DNA of 43,439 bases from an uncultured Prevotellaceae bacterium (GCA_900316505.1 ONDH01000025.1:1-43439); one strand, 5' to 3'. Shown: positions 26,435-35,758, numbered from the stretch's first letter. Program-made: numbers and translations. Notes: a model not told the origin generated them from the sequence alone.

Positions 26435-27307
26435 TTATTTTATGTGCACATCCATCTGCTGGAAAGGTATTTCTATGCCTGCCTCGCCCAGTTGTCTGTA
26501 TATCTTTTCTGTCGTTTCAAACTTCACGTTCCAGAAATCGGGTGCTTTCACCCAAATGCGCATCTGGAAGGTGAGACTGCTGCTGCCCATGCTGGTCATG
26601 GGTATGAATGGAGCAAACGTGCCGCTCTGCATGATGCGTTCATCGGCATTGATGATGTCCATCAACACCGTGCGCACTGCATCAGGGTCTGTTCCGTATG
26701 CCACGTCCACATCAATGTCCACACGGCGAGTGGGTGCCTTTGTGGAGTTCTTCAGGCTTCCTGTCGCCAAAGGTCCATTGGGGATGATGACTGTCTGATT
26801 GTCGGGAGTGCCCAGTACGGTGCTGAATATTTGTATCTCTCTCACCGTTCCGGCAAATCCTTGCGCCTCAATGAAATCGCCCACCTTATAAGGCTTCAAG
26901 AGCAAGATGAGCACACCACCTGCAAAGTTCTGCAAGGTGCCGCTCAATGCCATACCGACTGCGATACCTGCCGATGCGAACACCGCCAGGAACGAACTGG
27001 TGTCGATGCCTAAGATACCTACGATGATGATGGCCAAGAACACATTCAGCGAGATGGACACAAGGCTGATCAAGAACGAAGTCAGCGATGCTTCCATTTT
27101 CCGTTTCTGCGTCAGTGTTCTCAAGGCTTTCATGGTGTATTTGATAAGGAGTCGTCCCACAAAATACACGATGATTGCCAGCAATACATTCTTGCCAAAC
27201 TGTACGATATAACCGATTACATCGTTCAACGCAATCTTGCTGAAGTCGAGATTACTCAATTCTGATACGATGTCGTTGCCTGTTCCAATGCTATTAGTTT
27301 CTTGCAT
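26435..27307 (-). CDS. MscS-family mechanosensitive channel
   Basis: A 290-residue small-conductance mechanosensitive channel of the inner membrane. Three membrane segments are visible (about residues 38-57, 79-104 and 106-137); the last is the pore helix SAGIAVGMALSGTLQNFAGGVLILLLKP in parts, followed by the Sm-like beta domain (KVGDFIEAQGFAGTVREI, VIIPNGPLA) and the C-terminal alpha-beta domain. It releases solutes on hypo-osmotic shock. Alone, with about 50 bp to the next gene upstream. Confidence 0.92.
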   Translation of the reverse strand: MQETNSIGTGNDIVSELSNLDFSKIALNDVIGYIVQFGKNVLLAIIVYFVGRLLIKYTMKALRTLTQKRKMEASLTSFLISLVSISLNVFLAIIIVGILGIDTSSFLAVFASAGIAVGMALSGTLQNFAGGVLILLLKPYKVGDFIEAQGFAGTVREIQIFSTVLGTPDNQTVIIPNGPLATGSLKNSTKAPTRRVDIDVDVAYGTDPDAVRTVLMDIINADERIMQSGTFAPFIPMTSMGSSSLTFQMRIWVKAPDFWNVKFETTEKIYRQLGEAGIEIPFQQMDVHIK

Positions 27308-27357
27308 ATTGTATCTATTTTAGTGTGTTAGTTATATTTCTTGTCAATGAATGATTC

Positions 27358-29964
27358 TTAGAATGTCATTCTCACCTTGAAACGGATGCCCCAACGGTTG
27401 GTGTTGGGATTGTGCAGATAGGTGATGCGCCGCACGTAGTCAATCTCGATGAGTTTGAAGATGTTGTGGATACCGACTCGCCATTCCATGTATGGAGTGC
27501 GTTCATCCATACGGACCGTGTTCTGCTCGTAACTGCCATCAGCTTGGAAGTGTCCAGGGAAGTAGAAGAGGTCTGGGTCGGAATAGTTGAGGGTGGAGGG
27601 GTTGTTCTTGTCGGTAAGTTGTCCCCATAGCACATTGATACCCACGCACTCACGCCATTTGAGTTTCTTGAGCAAGGGAATGCGGTTGAAAAGCCATCCA
27701 TTCAAATCCCATGTTGCGAAAAGAGACGCGTAGCGGTCATTGAGAAATTCGAGGTTGGAGATGAGATAGAAGGTGTTGTCCTCAATGATGTAGGAGGCAT
27801 TGGCTGCTGGATGGATGAGAAGTGGGAAGGGCACTTTGTTCCATTGCGCTCCTGCCTTGACATCAAAATCACACTTGCCGAATTGTCCAAGCCAAAAACG
27901 TTTGTAGAGTCCCAACTCGGTGAGGTTGTAGTTGTACTGACCTCCTAAGAAGTGGTTGAGTCCTCGGGTGTAGCTGAGGGAGAGGATGGGGGCGTCGTGA
28001 TTCACCTTGATGCGCCGCTGCTTGGTATTGACGTAGGTGACATTGGGTTCGTAAGTGGCACCCAGTTTGAATTGTGCGGTGGTGATGCCTGAGAGCCAAT
28101 GGGTGGGGTTGTAGACGGGAGTGCCTGCGCCATCGAGAGGTTGGTAGAAAAGTGCATCGACTGGATGGCGGCGCGTGCGTGTGAACTGTGCATAGAGTTT
28201 CAGACCCGTCTCGAACTCACGGGTGTAGTCGATATGGAGTTCGCGGGTGTGGTTGTACTGGTCCACTTGGGAGGCATGAAGAGCGGTGAACATATTGTCC
28301 TTGTCGGTGGGCACGTACTGGTCGAAGGGGGAGAGAATGTCATCCCACCAATAGATGCTGAGGTTGTGTTGGGGAAACTCGCGTGGCAGGTAGGCTTTCT
28401 TGTTGAATGCATAGGTGAGTTGAGCCTTCCAATAGACATGGTGAGTTTGGGTGCCGTAAGCCACATAGCCGTTGGCGAAGAGGTGGGGGGAGAGGTTGGC
28501 AGTGGTGAGTGCGGAGGCGCGGAGACGCAGCCCGTCGTAGTGGTTGGCGGTGATGATGGTGTTGACTGGACCTATATCGACGTAGTTGGGATGGAGGGAG
28601 TCGCCCGTCTCAACAAAATTTTCGACGAGTGCCTTGAAACCGAAAAGAAAGAGGGAGAAGCCCTTGATGTGGGTGAGACGGTCGAGGAATGAGTCCATCT
28701 TGTTTTCGGAGGTGGTGAGTTTCACTTGCCGATATTGGTTCCAGAAGTCTTCATCATGCATGGAGGCATCGGGTTCACGCAGGGTGTTGCCCTTGATGTG
28801 CCTGAAGAGGGAACGGGGTATCTCGTCGAAAGCGACATCGCTGAGACGGGTGAGGCGCTGCACCTGAAACTTGCCGAGCCACTTGGTGAGCTGCAGTTCG
28901 ACAAGCATGTCGTTGGTGGAGGCGATGCGGTCGCCTGTGTCGAGTTGGGTGAAGTCTTGCGAGATGATCATGTTCTCGACAAAATTGACATCGCTGCGTC
29001 GGGGGATGCTGAGTTCGACACGTCGCACCTGATAGGTGGAGTCGGCATCGAGGAGAATGTAAAGATTGCCTGAGAAGCCAAAGTCCTGCTGATTGTTGGG
29101 AAGGAAGCCCACTTCCACCACCTTGTCCTGCCCGATGTAGAGGGTGTCTTGCAGGTAGTAGCGGTAGAAGGTGATGGCGTTGTCGGCAATGGGTGAGCGG
29201 AAGGGGTATTGCAGCAGTCGGCATTCGTTCTGATAGATGTCAACATCGGTGAAGACATCCTTGAGGGTGGTGGTGAAGATTTCGCCTGTGTTGACGAGTT
29301 CGGTGACTCCCTTGCTGCTTTCGCCCTTGATGACTTGCTTTTCTGATTTGAGGTCTTTGCGATAGAAGATTTCGGAGAGGGTTTCATCGACAGTCAGGGG
29401 CAGAGTGAGCTTGCCTGTCTGGGGAGAACGCTCGACGTGGTCTTTCAGGAAGGCGAACCTCTTGTACTCCCCTTCGTCGAAGACTTTGTCGCTGACTTCA
29501 TTGAGGGAGAAGGTCATCTTCTCGTATTTGGTGTAGGTGAAATAGTCCTTGCTGTGGAGGTCACTCTGCTTTTTGTGGGCTATGACCTTCTTCATCAATT
29601 CCACGGCAGGATTATTCTTGCGGCTGTAACGTCCGCGCTTCACCGACACGGTGACACCTGTGAGTGTCTTGTCGTCGGGAACGAGCCTGACGGTGATGTC
29701 CTTGTTCTTGCCAAAGTCTTTCAGTTGGATGGTTTGTGGCTGATACCCCATGGACGAGATGCTCAGTTCTTTCCAGGCACTGTCTTCCCTGATGACAAAA
29801 CGCCCGTCTTCGTCTGTCTGCTCGCCCACATTCATGCCGTCATAGAAGACGTTGACAAAGTCGAGTGCCTGGCGTGTCTTGCTGTCGATGACACGTCCTG
29901 TCACCTGTGCTTGCGACGAAAGGCACAGCATGAACCATAATATGCCTGAAAACCATCTCTTCAT
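27358..29964 (-). CDS. DUF5686 outer-membrane protein with carboxypeptidase-regulatory-like domain
   Basis: An 868-residue outer-membrane protein. After a signal peptide (1-20, ending SSQAQ) comes a CarboxypepD_reg-like beta-sandwich (about 21-105, VTGRVIDSKTRQALDFVNVF) as in SusC-type proteins, then the long DUF5686 part, mostly beta strands, closing with RFKVRMTF; the terminal Phe is the usual beta-barrel insertion signal. No plug domain or TonB box is seen. An upstream in-frame ATG at 30078 is rejected since it adds 38 residues with no signal character; the ATG at 29964 overlaps the previous stop (ATGA). Last gene of the operon that starts with rlmN; function unknown, maybe envelope assembly or transport. 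Confidence 0.85.
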   Translation of the reverse strand: MKRWFSGILWFMLCLSSQAQVTGRVIDSKTRQALDFVNVFYDGMNVGEQTDEDGRFVIREDSAWKELSISSMGYQPQTIQLKDFGKNKDITVRLVPDDKTLTGVTVSVKRGRYSRKNNPAVELMKKVIAHKKQSDLHSKDYFTYTKYEKMTFSLNEVSDKVFDEGEYKRFAFLKDHVERSPQTGKLTLPLTVDETLSEIFYRKDLKSEKQVIKGESSKGVTELVNTGEIFTTTLKDVFTDVDIYQNECRLLQYPFRSPIADNAITFYRYYLQDTLYIGQDKVVEVGFLPNNQQDFGFSGNLYILLDADSTYQVRRVELSIPRRSDVNFVENMIISQDFTQLDTGDRIASTNDMLVELQLTKWLGKFQVQRLTRLSDVAFDEIPRSLFRHIKGNTLREPDASMHDEDFWNQYRQVKLTTSENKMDSFLDRLTHIKGFSLFLFGFKALVENFVETGDSLHPNYVDIGPVNTIITANHYDGLRLRASALTTANLSPHLFANGYVAYGTQTHHVYWKAQLTYAFNKKAYLPREFPQHNLSIYWWDDILSPFDQYVPTDKDNMFTALHASQVDQYNHTRELHIDYTREFETGLKLYAQFTRTRRHPVDALFYQPLDGAGTPVYNPTHWLSGITTAQFKLGATYEPNVTYVNTKQRRIKVNHDAPILSLSYTRGLNHFLGGQYNYNLTELGLYKRFWLGQFGKCDFDVKAGAQWNKVPFPLLIHPAANASYIIEDNTFYLISNLEFLNDRYASLFATWDLNGWLFNRIPLLKKLKWRECVGINVLWGQLTDKNNPSTLNYSDPDLFYFPGHFQADGSYEQNTVRMDERTPYMEWRVGIHNIFKLIEIDYVRRITYLHNPNTNRWGIRFKVRMTF

Positions 29965-31691
29965 GCTTGCTGGAGCACCTTTGGCAATTCTTTTAGATGA
30001 TGTATGATGTGTGTGGGCACCGATTCGTCCACATCCTCCTCTCCCCATCCTATGCCTTTCATCCAGACGGTCTGGCATCCAAGATTTGAGGCTGGCACAA
30101 TGTCCTTGGAAAAGCTGTCACCCACCACAAGGATTTCGTTGGCAGGGAGTTCTTCTGCACTTTTCCCCATCACTTCCCTCAATGCGTCAACGCCCAATTG
30201 GAAAATCTTGGGGTCAGGCTTACGCACACCGACAACCGCACTCTCTATCACTCGTTGGAAATATTCCAAATGGAAATCCTTCAAGATGGTCTCGATGTTG
30301 CCATAGAAATTACTGACCAGCACAAGTGGGTAGGTCTCTGCCAATTGAGCAATGACAGGGCGACTCTCCTCCAGCACTTTCTGCACATACCGATAGCAGT
30401 AGTTTGCCACCTCATCACTTTTCTCTTTCCGTTCAATGTCTGGAACTTTCCAGATGCCCCTCGCCGTTAAATCCTTCGTCTCGAGGTCACATTTGATGGA
30501 GAGAAGGTCAAGAAAGTTATGTTCAGGATGAATGTATGGATGCTTTGCCAGCGCTCGTTCGGCTGCCACATAGCTTGTGCGGAACTCTTCCTTGCTGACA
30601 GGAATCCTGACATGCTCGTAACCTTCCCATAACACTTCGCTCCAATGAAGGGCGTTGGTGTCGATGGTGCCTCCGTAGTCGAAGATGATTCCTTGAATTT
30701 TTCTCACTTTCAGAACTCCTTGATTGATGATTTTGCAAAACATCTCATGTGTATGTCGCATATACAGATAGAGTCCTGTGAACACCGTCATCTCCATCAG
30801 CAGATAGAGCCATGGGAAGTCGATGAGACAGGAAATGTAGAGTGTGATGGCTCGGGTGTTAAACGTAAGGATGTTTGCCCATTTCATCATGGGCAGGCTC
30901 AACTCTCTGAACCTTTCTCGGAATGTCTGTGGCACCTTTTCAACAGAACCATACTGCTGTTGGAGCTGTCTCCAGAGTTGCTGGAACTGTGGCGTCTGCT
31001 TCTCTTGACTGCGCGTGTAGTTGATATAGGTGATGAGGAAGAGCTTGTAAATGACATTTCCCTTCCATGGTGTTTTCTGATAAATGGTTTGTTGTTGTGC
31101 TGAATTGTCCAATTCACTCCCTTCCTTGCCTTTCAGGAAGAAGAGGTGAATCTGACGGTAGTAGTCGGAGAGACCACACTGACGAGCATGGAGGAAAATG
31201 CCAGAGAACCATGCGAGGGCATAGAATAGGAGGGTGGCGACCATGCTGTTGCGCTCGGTGTTCTCAATTCCCAACCACTGAAATTCGAGTTCATGATGGA
31301 AATAGAAACGGATGGTGAGCGCGTGATAGATGGCAAAGAACCATACATCGCCAGCAGCCCCATCAAGTATGCGACCTAATTGTGTCTTCTTGCCCGTCAT
31401 TCGTGCCAACTGACCATCTGCGCTGTCGTAGAAATTTGCCCATGCCAAAAGCAGCACACCGATGATGTTGTAGAGCAGTCCTTCCATCCCCTCCGTGCGA
31501 TAACTTCCATCTGCAAAAAAGAAAGCAGACGCCACACCTATCACCATGGACATGATGGTGACGGTGTTGGGATGCACGTTCAGCGCATTGAAAAAACGTG
31601 CCCACTGATAACCAATGGGACGTGTCCACACCACATCCAACCACTCTTCAGTGTCATTAGATTTATATGTCTGTTGTATCTGTTCTTTCAT
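29961..31691 (-). CDS. CDP-alcohol phosphatidyltransferase fused to HAD phosphatase
   Basis: A 576-residue inner-membrane fusion. Residues about 20-325 form a CDP-alcohol phosphatidyltransferase: YDSADGQLAR and GRILDGAAGD give the DxxDGxxARx8Gx3D signature (Asp89, Asp92, Asp110), but the fourth Asp is displaced: the expected position is Gly114 and Asp115 follows. Several membrane helices surround it. Residues about 334-576 form a HAD phosphatase (GIIFDYGGTIDT with Asp338, LVLVSNFYGN, VGVRKPDPKIF, VVGDSFSKDI). The layout suggests that a phospholipid head group is transferred as a phosphate ester and then dephosphorylated, as in phosphatidylglycerol or phosphatidylinositol synthesis, but the alcohol is unknown. 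Four-base overlaps with both neighbours. Confidence 0.85.
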   Translation of the reverse strand: MKEQIQQTYKSNDTEEWLDVVWTRPIGYQWARFFNALNVHPNTVTIMSMVIGVASAFFFADGSYRTEGMEGLLYNIIGVLLLAWANFYDSADGQLARMTGKKTQLGRILDGAAGDVWFFAIYHALTIRFYFHHELEFQWLGIENTERNSMVATLLFYALAWFSGIFLHARQCGLSDYYRQIHLFFLKGKEGSELDNSAQQQTIYQKTPWKGNVIYKLFLITYINYTRSQEKQTPQFQQLWRQLQQQYGSVEKVPQTFRERFRELSLPMMKWANILTFNTRAITLYISCLIDFPWLYLLMEMTVFTGLYLYMRHTHEMFCKIINQGVLKVRKIQGIIFDYGGTIDTNALHWSEVLWEGYEHVRIPVSKEEFRTSYVAAERALAKHPYIHPEHNFLDLLSIKCDLETKDLTARGIWKVPDIERKEKSDEVANYCYRYVQKVLEESRPVIAQLAETYPLVLVSNFYGNIETILKDFHLEYFQRVIESAVVGVRKPDPKIFQLGVDALREVMGKSAEELPANEILVVGDSFSKDIVPASNLGCQTVWMKGIGWGEEDVDESVPTHIIHHLKELPKVLQQA

Positions 31692-32569
31692 TTCTTAACT
31701 CTCATCTTAAACAATGCGTGATGAATGATACATTTTGCAATTGCTTTAGCTGCTTCATCCCGACAACTGGAGAAACTCGGAAAATCGTTGAAGTCGATGA
31801 ACCAGAAACCCCCATCTTCATCAATAATTGCATCGCCGCCATAGATGGGTACATTCAACTGTCTGGCAGTCATGTCTGCATATCGTTTGATTCTTTCAGC
31901 TTGGAAAGGGTAGCCTTTTTCCTTGCCGTTCACGGCTTCCAAACCAAACTTCGAGTGACCTTGACTCGCATAACTCCAATGAAAGAAGTCTGTGCCTTCC
32001 ACTCCGTAGAACTTGATGAGGTCACCTGTTTTGTGTTCCTGCACCATCCAAAGGTTCACGTTTCTCTCTTCCATCCGTTTGAAAGCGACATCAAAAATCT
32101 CCTTGGTGGGGCAGAACACTGTGTCTTCTTTCTCAGTTGCACTGCCATCGCAATTCTTCAACCACAAAGGCGTGCTGATGTCTTCTTTGTGCGCTGTCGA
32201 ACAAAACAGAAGGTCTCGTTTCTTCCCAACCAGAAATTCAGGTTGTGGGACACCAATCTCCAGCATTTGGGTTGCCACTGATGCTTTGTTGGTACATGTC
32301 AAGATGCCATCAATCCCATTGATGAATTTAGCTTGCGTGCTCACATCCGTTTCCTTCTCCAGCAGTACAAGTGAAAAAGTGTCTCGTGCCATGGTGAACA
32401 CCCGGTCATAAGGTGTGTAGTCAAAACCCACCATCTCATTCTCACTGATGCATACCACCTCATGATTCATCTCCCTCAACGCGTCTGCCACCGCATTGAA
32501 GATAGCGGCATCACATCCCACCAAATTGGGAGAATACGCTTCACCTCGACGAATACCAACTATTTTCAT
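31688..32569 (-). CDS. ATP-grasp ligase-like protein
   Basis: A 293-residue cytosolic protein with ATP-grasp features: PLWLKNCDGSATEKEDTVF in the ATP-binding part, MVQEHKTGDLIKFYGVEG as the central strand, and the metal-binding end DAIIDEDGGFWFIDFNDFPSFSSCRDEAA with the Asp/Asn residues (in parts). This resembles RimK/carbamoyl-phosphate-type ligases, which join a carboxylate to an amine or thiol with ATP. The substrate is unknown; its four-base overlap with the lipid-type transferase gene suggests a role in the same pathway, for instance adding an amino acid to a head group. That link is inference. Confidence 0.75.
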   Translation of the reverse strand: MKIVGIRRGEAYSPNLVGCDAAIFNAVADALREMNHEVVCISENEMVGFDYTPYDRVFTMARDTFSLVLLEKETDVSTQAKFINGIDGILTCTNKASVATQMLEIGVPQPEFLVGKKRDLLFCSTAHKEDISTPLWLKNCDGSATEKEDTVFCPTKEIFDVAFKRMEERNVNLWMVQEHKTGDLIKFYGVEGTDFFHWSYASQGHSKFGLEAVNGKEKGYPFQAERIKRYADMTARQLNVPIYGGDAIIDEDGGFWFIDFNDFPSFSSCRDEAAKAIAKCIIHHALFKMRVKK

Positions 32570-32594
32570 CTTCTCAATTCCAAACTCTTAACCC

Positions 32595-33617
32595 TCAACT
32601 CTTAACTCTCCCGTTCCCCACCTTCATCAATAATAATCCAACGGCAGTCCAGAAAAGTTCACGTACACGACAGATGATGCTGATGAACATTCCAATATCT
32701 GCTGTCATGCCCATCTGTGCCACAGACATCGCAAAACCTCCTTCACGTCCACCCAATTGCAAAGGCAAGAAGAAGAGGAGATTGGCGAAGAGACTCGTGA
32801 AAGAAAGGATGAGAAAAGCATAGATAAAAGAAAGTCCACCTCCTGTTCCCACATCAAAAAGCAAAAGCATGAAGTAGATTTCAAGACTTTGCAAAACTCG
32901 TCCCACATATTCAAGGACAAAACTGGCGTAGAAACTGCGCTGGTTCTGCGATTGGAGTTCAGAAATCTGACGGTCTATCTTCTGGAGGTCATCCTTGTGG
33001 CTTTCAGCAAATGAACGTGCCCATTTCTTCAAACCTGGAATGTGACCGAGAAAACGAATCAGCTTGACCACCATCCCGTTCTTGTACCCTCGGATGAAAA
33101 GATAGATACCTCCGCCACAAAAGCAGAGCATGAAGAGAAGCACGGCTATCATGCAGGCACCTAAAGGGAGAAGTCCGAAGAGGGCGAGAACAATATATAC
33201 CACGATGCTGCTTGTCCAAAACCAGAAATGCGCAAAGATATGCATCATGGCAAAGAGAAGCACACTGGAGGTGGCTCGTTGTGCACCTATGTACGGCTTC
33301 AACTCCATGATTTTATAGGGCTCGCCTCCCATCAATCCTGCAGGAGTGGCATAGTTGAGCGCAAAGCCCGTGATGGTCAGTTTCAGAATCTTCCAGAATG
33401 GGATAGGGCAGTCACCAGAGCCTTTGATGATGATGCGCCATGTACAGGCATTCATGATGTAGAGGAATATCCACAATCCGAAGATGGCAAAGAGCCAATA
33501 GCCCGCATGACAAATGTCTGCCCAGAGTTGAGCAAACGACACCTTAAAGGTGAACAGCATCACGATGACCGCGATGAGTCCAAAAGCAAAGAAGATGTTG
33601 CGGGTGGTACTCTTCAT
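32595..33617 (-). CDS. UPF0104 / lysylphosphatidylglycerol synthase-type flippase domain protein
   Basis: A 340-residue inner-membrane protein with about eight hydrophobic segments, related to the membrane half of MprF (UPF0104, YbhN). NYATPAGLMGGEPYKIMEL (about residues 88-106) and LPLQLGGREGGFAMSV (about 287-302) are the conserved PxGxxGGE and GGREG motifs of the family. The MprF flippase domain moves modified phosphatidylglycerol across the membrane; a similar lipid-transfer role is a reasonable guess here. A charged cytosolic stretch (KKWARSFAESHKDDLQK) lies mid-protein. It sits 7 bp after the pdxA-like gene and 25 bp before the ATP-grasp gene. Confidence 0.82.
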   Translation of the reverse strand: MKSTTRNIFFAFGLIAVIVMLFTFKVSFAQLWADICHAGYWLFAIFGLWIFLYIMNACTWRIIIKGSGDCPIPFWKILKLTITGFALNYATPAGLMGGEPYKIMELKPYIGAQRATSSVLLFAMMHIFAHFWFWTSSIVVYIVLALFGLLPLGACMIAVLLFMLCFCGGGIYLFIRGYKNGMVVKLIRFLGHIPGLKKWARSFAESHKDDLQKIDRQISELQSQNQRSFYASFVLEYVGRVLQSLEIYFMLLLFDVGTGGGLSFIYAFLILSFTSLFANLLFFLPLQLGGREGGFAMSVAQMGMTADIGMFISIICRVRELFWTAVGLLLMKVGNGRVKS

Positions 33618-33624
33618 TAACCTT

Positions 33625-34713
33625 TTAATTCTCCTCTTCTGTCACTTGGTCGAGTTTCAGCTTGTCAGAGTCGTCTCGTTTGGAGACATATTGCTTCTGG
33701 AGGGGATTGACTCGTTCCTTGTCAAAACGTGTACGATTTCGTGCCACATCCACGGCAGTATAGATAGCCTGACGGAAGGACTGTTCATCGTCAATCATGT
33801 TCTTGCCGGCAAGGTCATAACAAACACCAATGGCAGGTGCCGTACGGATGACGGGAAGTCCTGCTGTGAAGTTGATGCCTTCGTTTTGAGCAATAGACTT
33901 GAATGCAGACACACCTTGATCATAGTACATTGCAAAGACTGCATCGAAATGATTGTAATTGCCTGACCCGAAGAAATCTTCAGCAGCGTATGGACCTACA
34001 CAACGCACGCCACGCTTGAACAGTTCGTCAATCACAGGAGCGATGATTTCCTGCTCTTCTTTCCCGTCGGCAAGAGGATTGAGCGCCAACACAGCGATGC
34101 GTGGATTGTCAATGAAGAAATCACGCTTCAGAGTGTTGTGGAGAATGACCAGACGCTCAGCCAACGCCTCTTTGTTGATGTGGGCAGGAATCTCAGAAAC
34201 AGGGATTTTGTCTGTTGCTAATGCGATGCGCAGATGGTCTGCAATAAAGATCTTCAATGCCTTTTTTCCTTCTCCCGCCACTGTTTCGATATAAGCAGTC
34301 TGACTCTTGAGCGTTCCACCATCTTCTAATTTGATGGTGGCGTTATTGACAGGTGAAGTCACCAAGGCGTCAATCTTTCCCTCTTTCAAATCCTCCAAAG
34401 CCATATTGAGTGAAACGAGTGCTGATGCCCCTGCTTCTTCCGATGCCTGTCCGAGTTCAATCTTCTGTTCTTCCTCTCCAAAGCAGTTCACCATGTTGAG
34501 TACCCCGTCCTTCGCTCTTTCAGCATCCTCCACCACTTGGAAACTGGTCTGATTGCCAAGCGCTTTGCGATGGAAGGTTGCCACTTTGGGAGAACCATAA
34601 ATGATGGGTGTGCAGAGAGAGGCCATCTCTTCTGCTTCAAATGTATTGAGTATCAGTTCGTAGCCGATACCATTGATGTCACCTTGTGTGATGCCGATTT
34701 TAATTCTTTCCAT
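33625..34713 (-). CDS. pdxA: PdxA-like protein lacking the metal-binding histidines
   Basis: A 362-residue member of the PdxA family (4-hydroxythreonine-4-phosphate dehydrogenase, pyridoxal phosphate synthesis). The fold markers are clear: ITQGDINGIGYEL, IIYGSPKVATFHRKAL, GPYAAEDFFGSGNYNHFDAV and RKQY-type end QKQYVSKRDDSDKLKL. But the residues needed for catalysis differ from those of PdxA: the metal ligands in TTH/TGH, NPHAG and YHDQG read TDK, NPLAD and YYDQG, and the substrate-binding GHTE and PxNKH read SQTA and PVNNA. The comparison is with PdxA sequences I recall. The frame is complete, so this is a pseudoenzyme or has another activity rather than a broken gene. Start at 34713 (MERIKIG), overlapping the upstream gene by 14 bases. 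Confidence 0.8.
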   Translation of the reverse strand: MERIKIGITQGDINGIGYELILNTFEAEEMASLCTPIIYGSPKVATFHRKALGNQTSFQVVEDAERAKDGVLNMVNCFGEEEQKIELGQASEEAGASALVSLNMALEDLKEGKIDALVTSPVNNATIKLEDGGTLKSQTAYIETVAGEGKKALKIFIADHLRIALATDKIPVSEIPAHINKEALAERLVILHNTLKRDFFIDNPRIAVLALNPLADGKEEQEIIAPVIDELFKRGVRCVGPYAAEDFFGSGNYNHFDAVFAMYYDQGVSAFKSIAQNEGINFTAGLPVIRTAPAIGVCYDLAGKNMIDDEQSFRQAIYTAVDVARNRTRFDKERVNPLQKQYVSKRDDSDKLKLDQVTEEEN

Positions 34714-35746
34714 TTTCTTCTTTTGTATTATCTTCGTCACTTGGAGTTTCTAAAGTATATAAAGCCGCTTCAAGTCTGCGGAGCATCGTGCGCTTCATCT
34801 TGTCAGGTGCATAAACGAACCCTTCCACAACGATGACGCGGTTGTTCTTCTCATCCAGTCTGGAATGACTGACGAAAGGACCGCCCATGGCATCGTTGCG
34901 CATGTCCCACAGTCCTCGTGCTTCCATTGCAAACTTTCCGTTCACGGTGATATTCTTTGTCCACACAAACTCAGCGTTCGTTTGCATCCATTGATTGGGC
35001 TTTTCGCCTGGGATGTTGCGCTTCATGATGGTGTCGCGCAAGGCTATGTATGGGCTCTTCGTGAACATCTTCTCGCTCACATAGGGGAGGGAGTAGATGC
35101 AGATGTTCTGAATAGAGGAAAGCCCGTCGTCACTTGCCCAAATGAAATCCTCACCCACCTTCATCTTCTTGATGTCCACAGGGATGTAGAACTCGCAGTC
35201 AAACATCTCCTTCACTTTCTTGGCAAACTTGATGTTGTGCTGAAAGTAAAGGTCATTGGCTGTGCGGTTGATTTCCTCACTGGCAATGAGTCCTTCAATA
35301 CCCTTGGCATGTTCTGTAATATAGACTGAAGCTTCCACTTGATTAGGGGCGTTAAGCGTAAGAATCATCTGAGGGGTGGAATGCACATCTTTCTCTATCG
35401 TCATCTTCGCCTTTGTATATTCCTTGCCAATATGGATGCGAAAAATGTTGCGGAACAAGTTGGTGATTTTGTCGTAGTGCGCTTCCGTGATGTGGCTCTT
35501 GTGGAACTGCGGCTCTTGCTGCGGAAGTCCCAAGAGGGGTTTGTCAAGGATGCGTTGCAAGGCAGCACCGGCATAGCCGTTCCACACACTATCATCTGCC
35601 ACCACCATCACCTCATAGGGATTACCCGACGAAACGGGAGTGAGCAGACTTGCACTCCTGCGACGGCGCCCGTTCTGTGTGGGGTTGTCACACGCGGCAA
35701 ACACACAAGCGATAAGTAAAAGTATTGCAATCAGTCTAAACTTCAT
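34700..35746 (-). CDS. DUF4837 lipoprotein
   Basis: A 348-residue lipoprotein: residues 1-18 are a signal peptide, and FAAC gives the lipidated Cys19. The mature part matches the DUF4837 family of Bacteroidota in length and in its motifs (GNPYEVMVVADDSVWNG, LLGLPQQEPQFHKSHI, then a C-terminal VVVEGFVYAPDKMKRTMLR in parts). Function unknown; probably attached to the outer membrane. It lies 12 bp after rlmN and overlaps the pdxA-like gene. Confidence 0.85.
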   Translation of the reverse strand: MKFRLIAILLLIACVFAACDNPTQNGRRRRSASLLTPVSSGNPYEVMVVADDSVWNGYAGAALQRILDKPLLGLPQQEPQFHKSHITEAHYDKITNLFRNIFRIHIGKEYTKAKMTIEKDVHSTPQMILTLNAPNQVEASVYITEHAKGIEGLIASEEINRTANDLYFQHNIKFAKKVKEMFDCEFYIPVDIKKMKVGEDFIWASDDGLSSIQNICIYSLPYVSEKMFTKSPYIALRDTIMKRNIPGEKPNQWMQTNAEFVWTKNITVNGKFAMEARGLWDMRNDAMGGPFVSHSRLDEKNNRVIVVEGFVYAPDKMKRTMLRRLEAALYTLETPSDEDNTKEENGKN

Positions 35747-35758
35747 AGGATGTTCAAT

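Noticed and set aside
29964..30078. Longer start for the DUF5686 protein
   Set aside because: The 38 extra residues lie inside the upstream gene and precede the true signal peptide.
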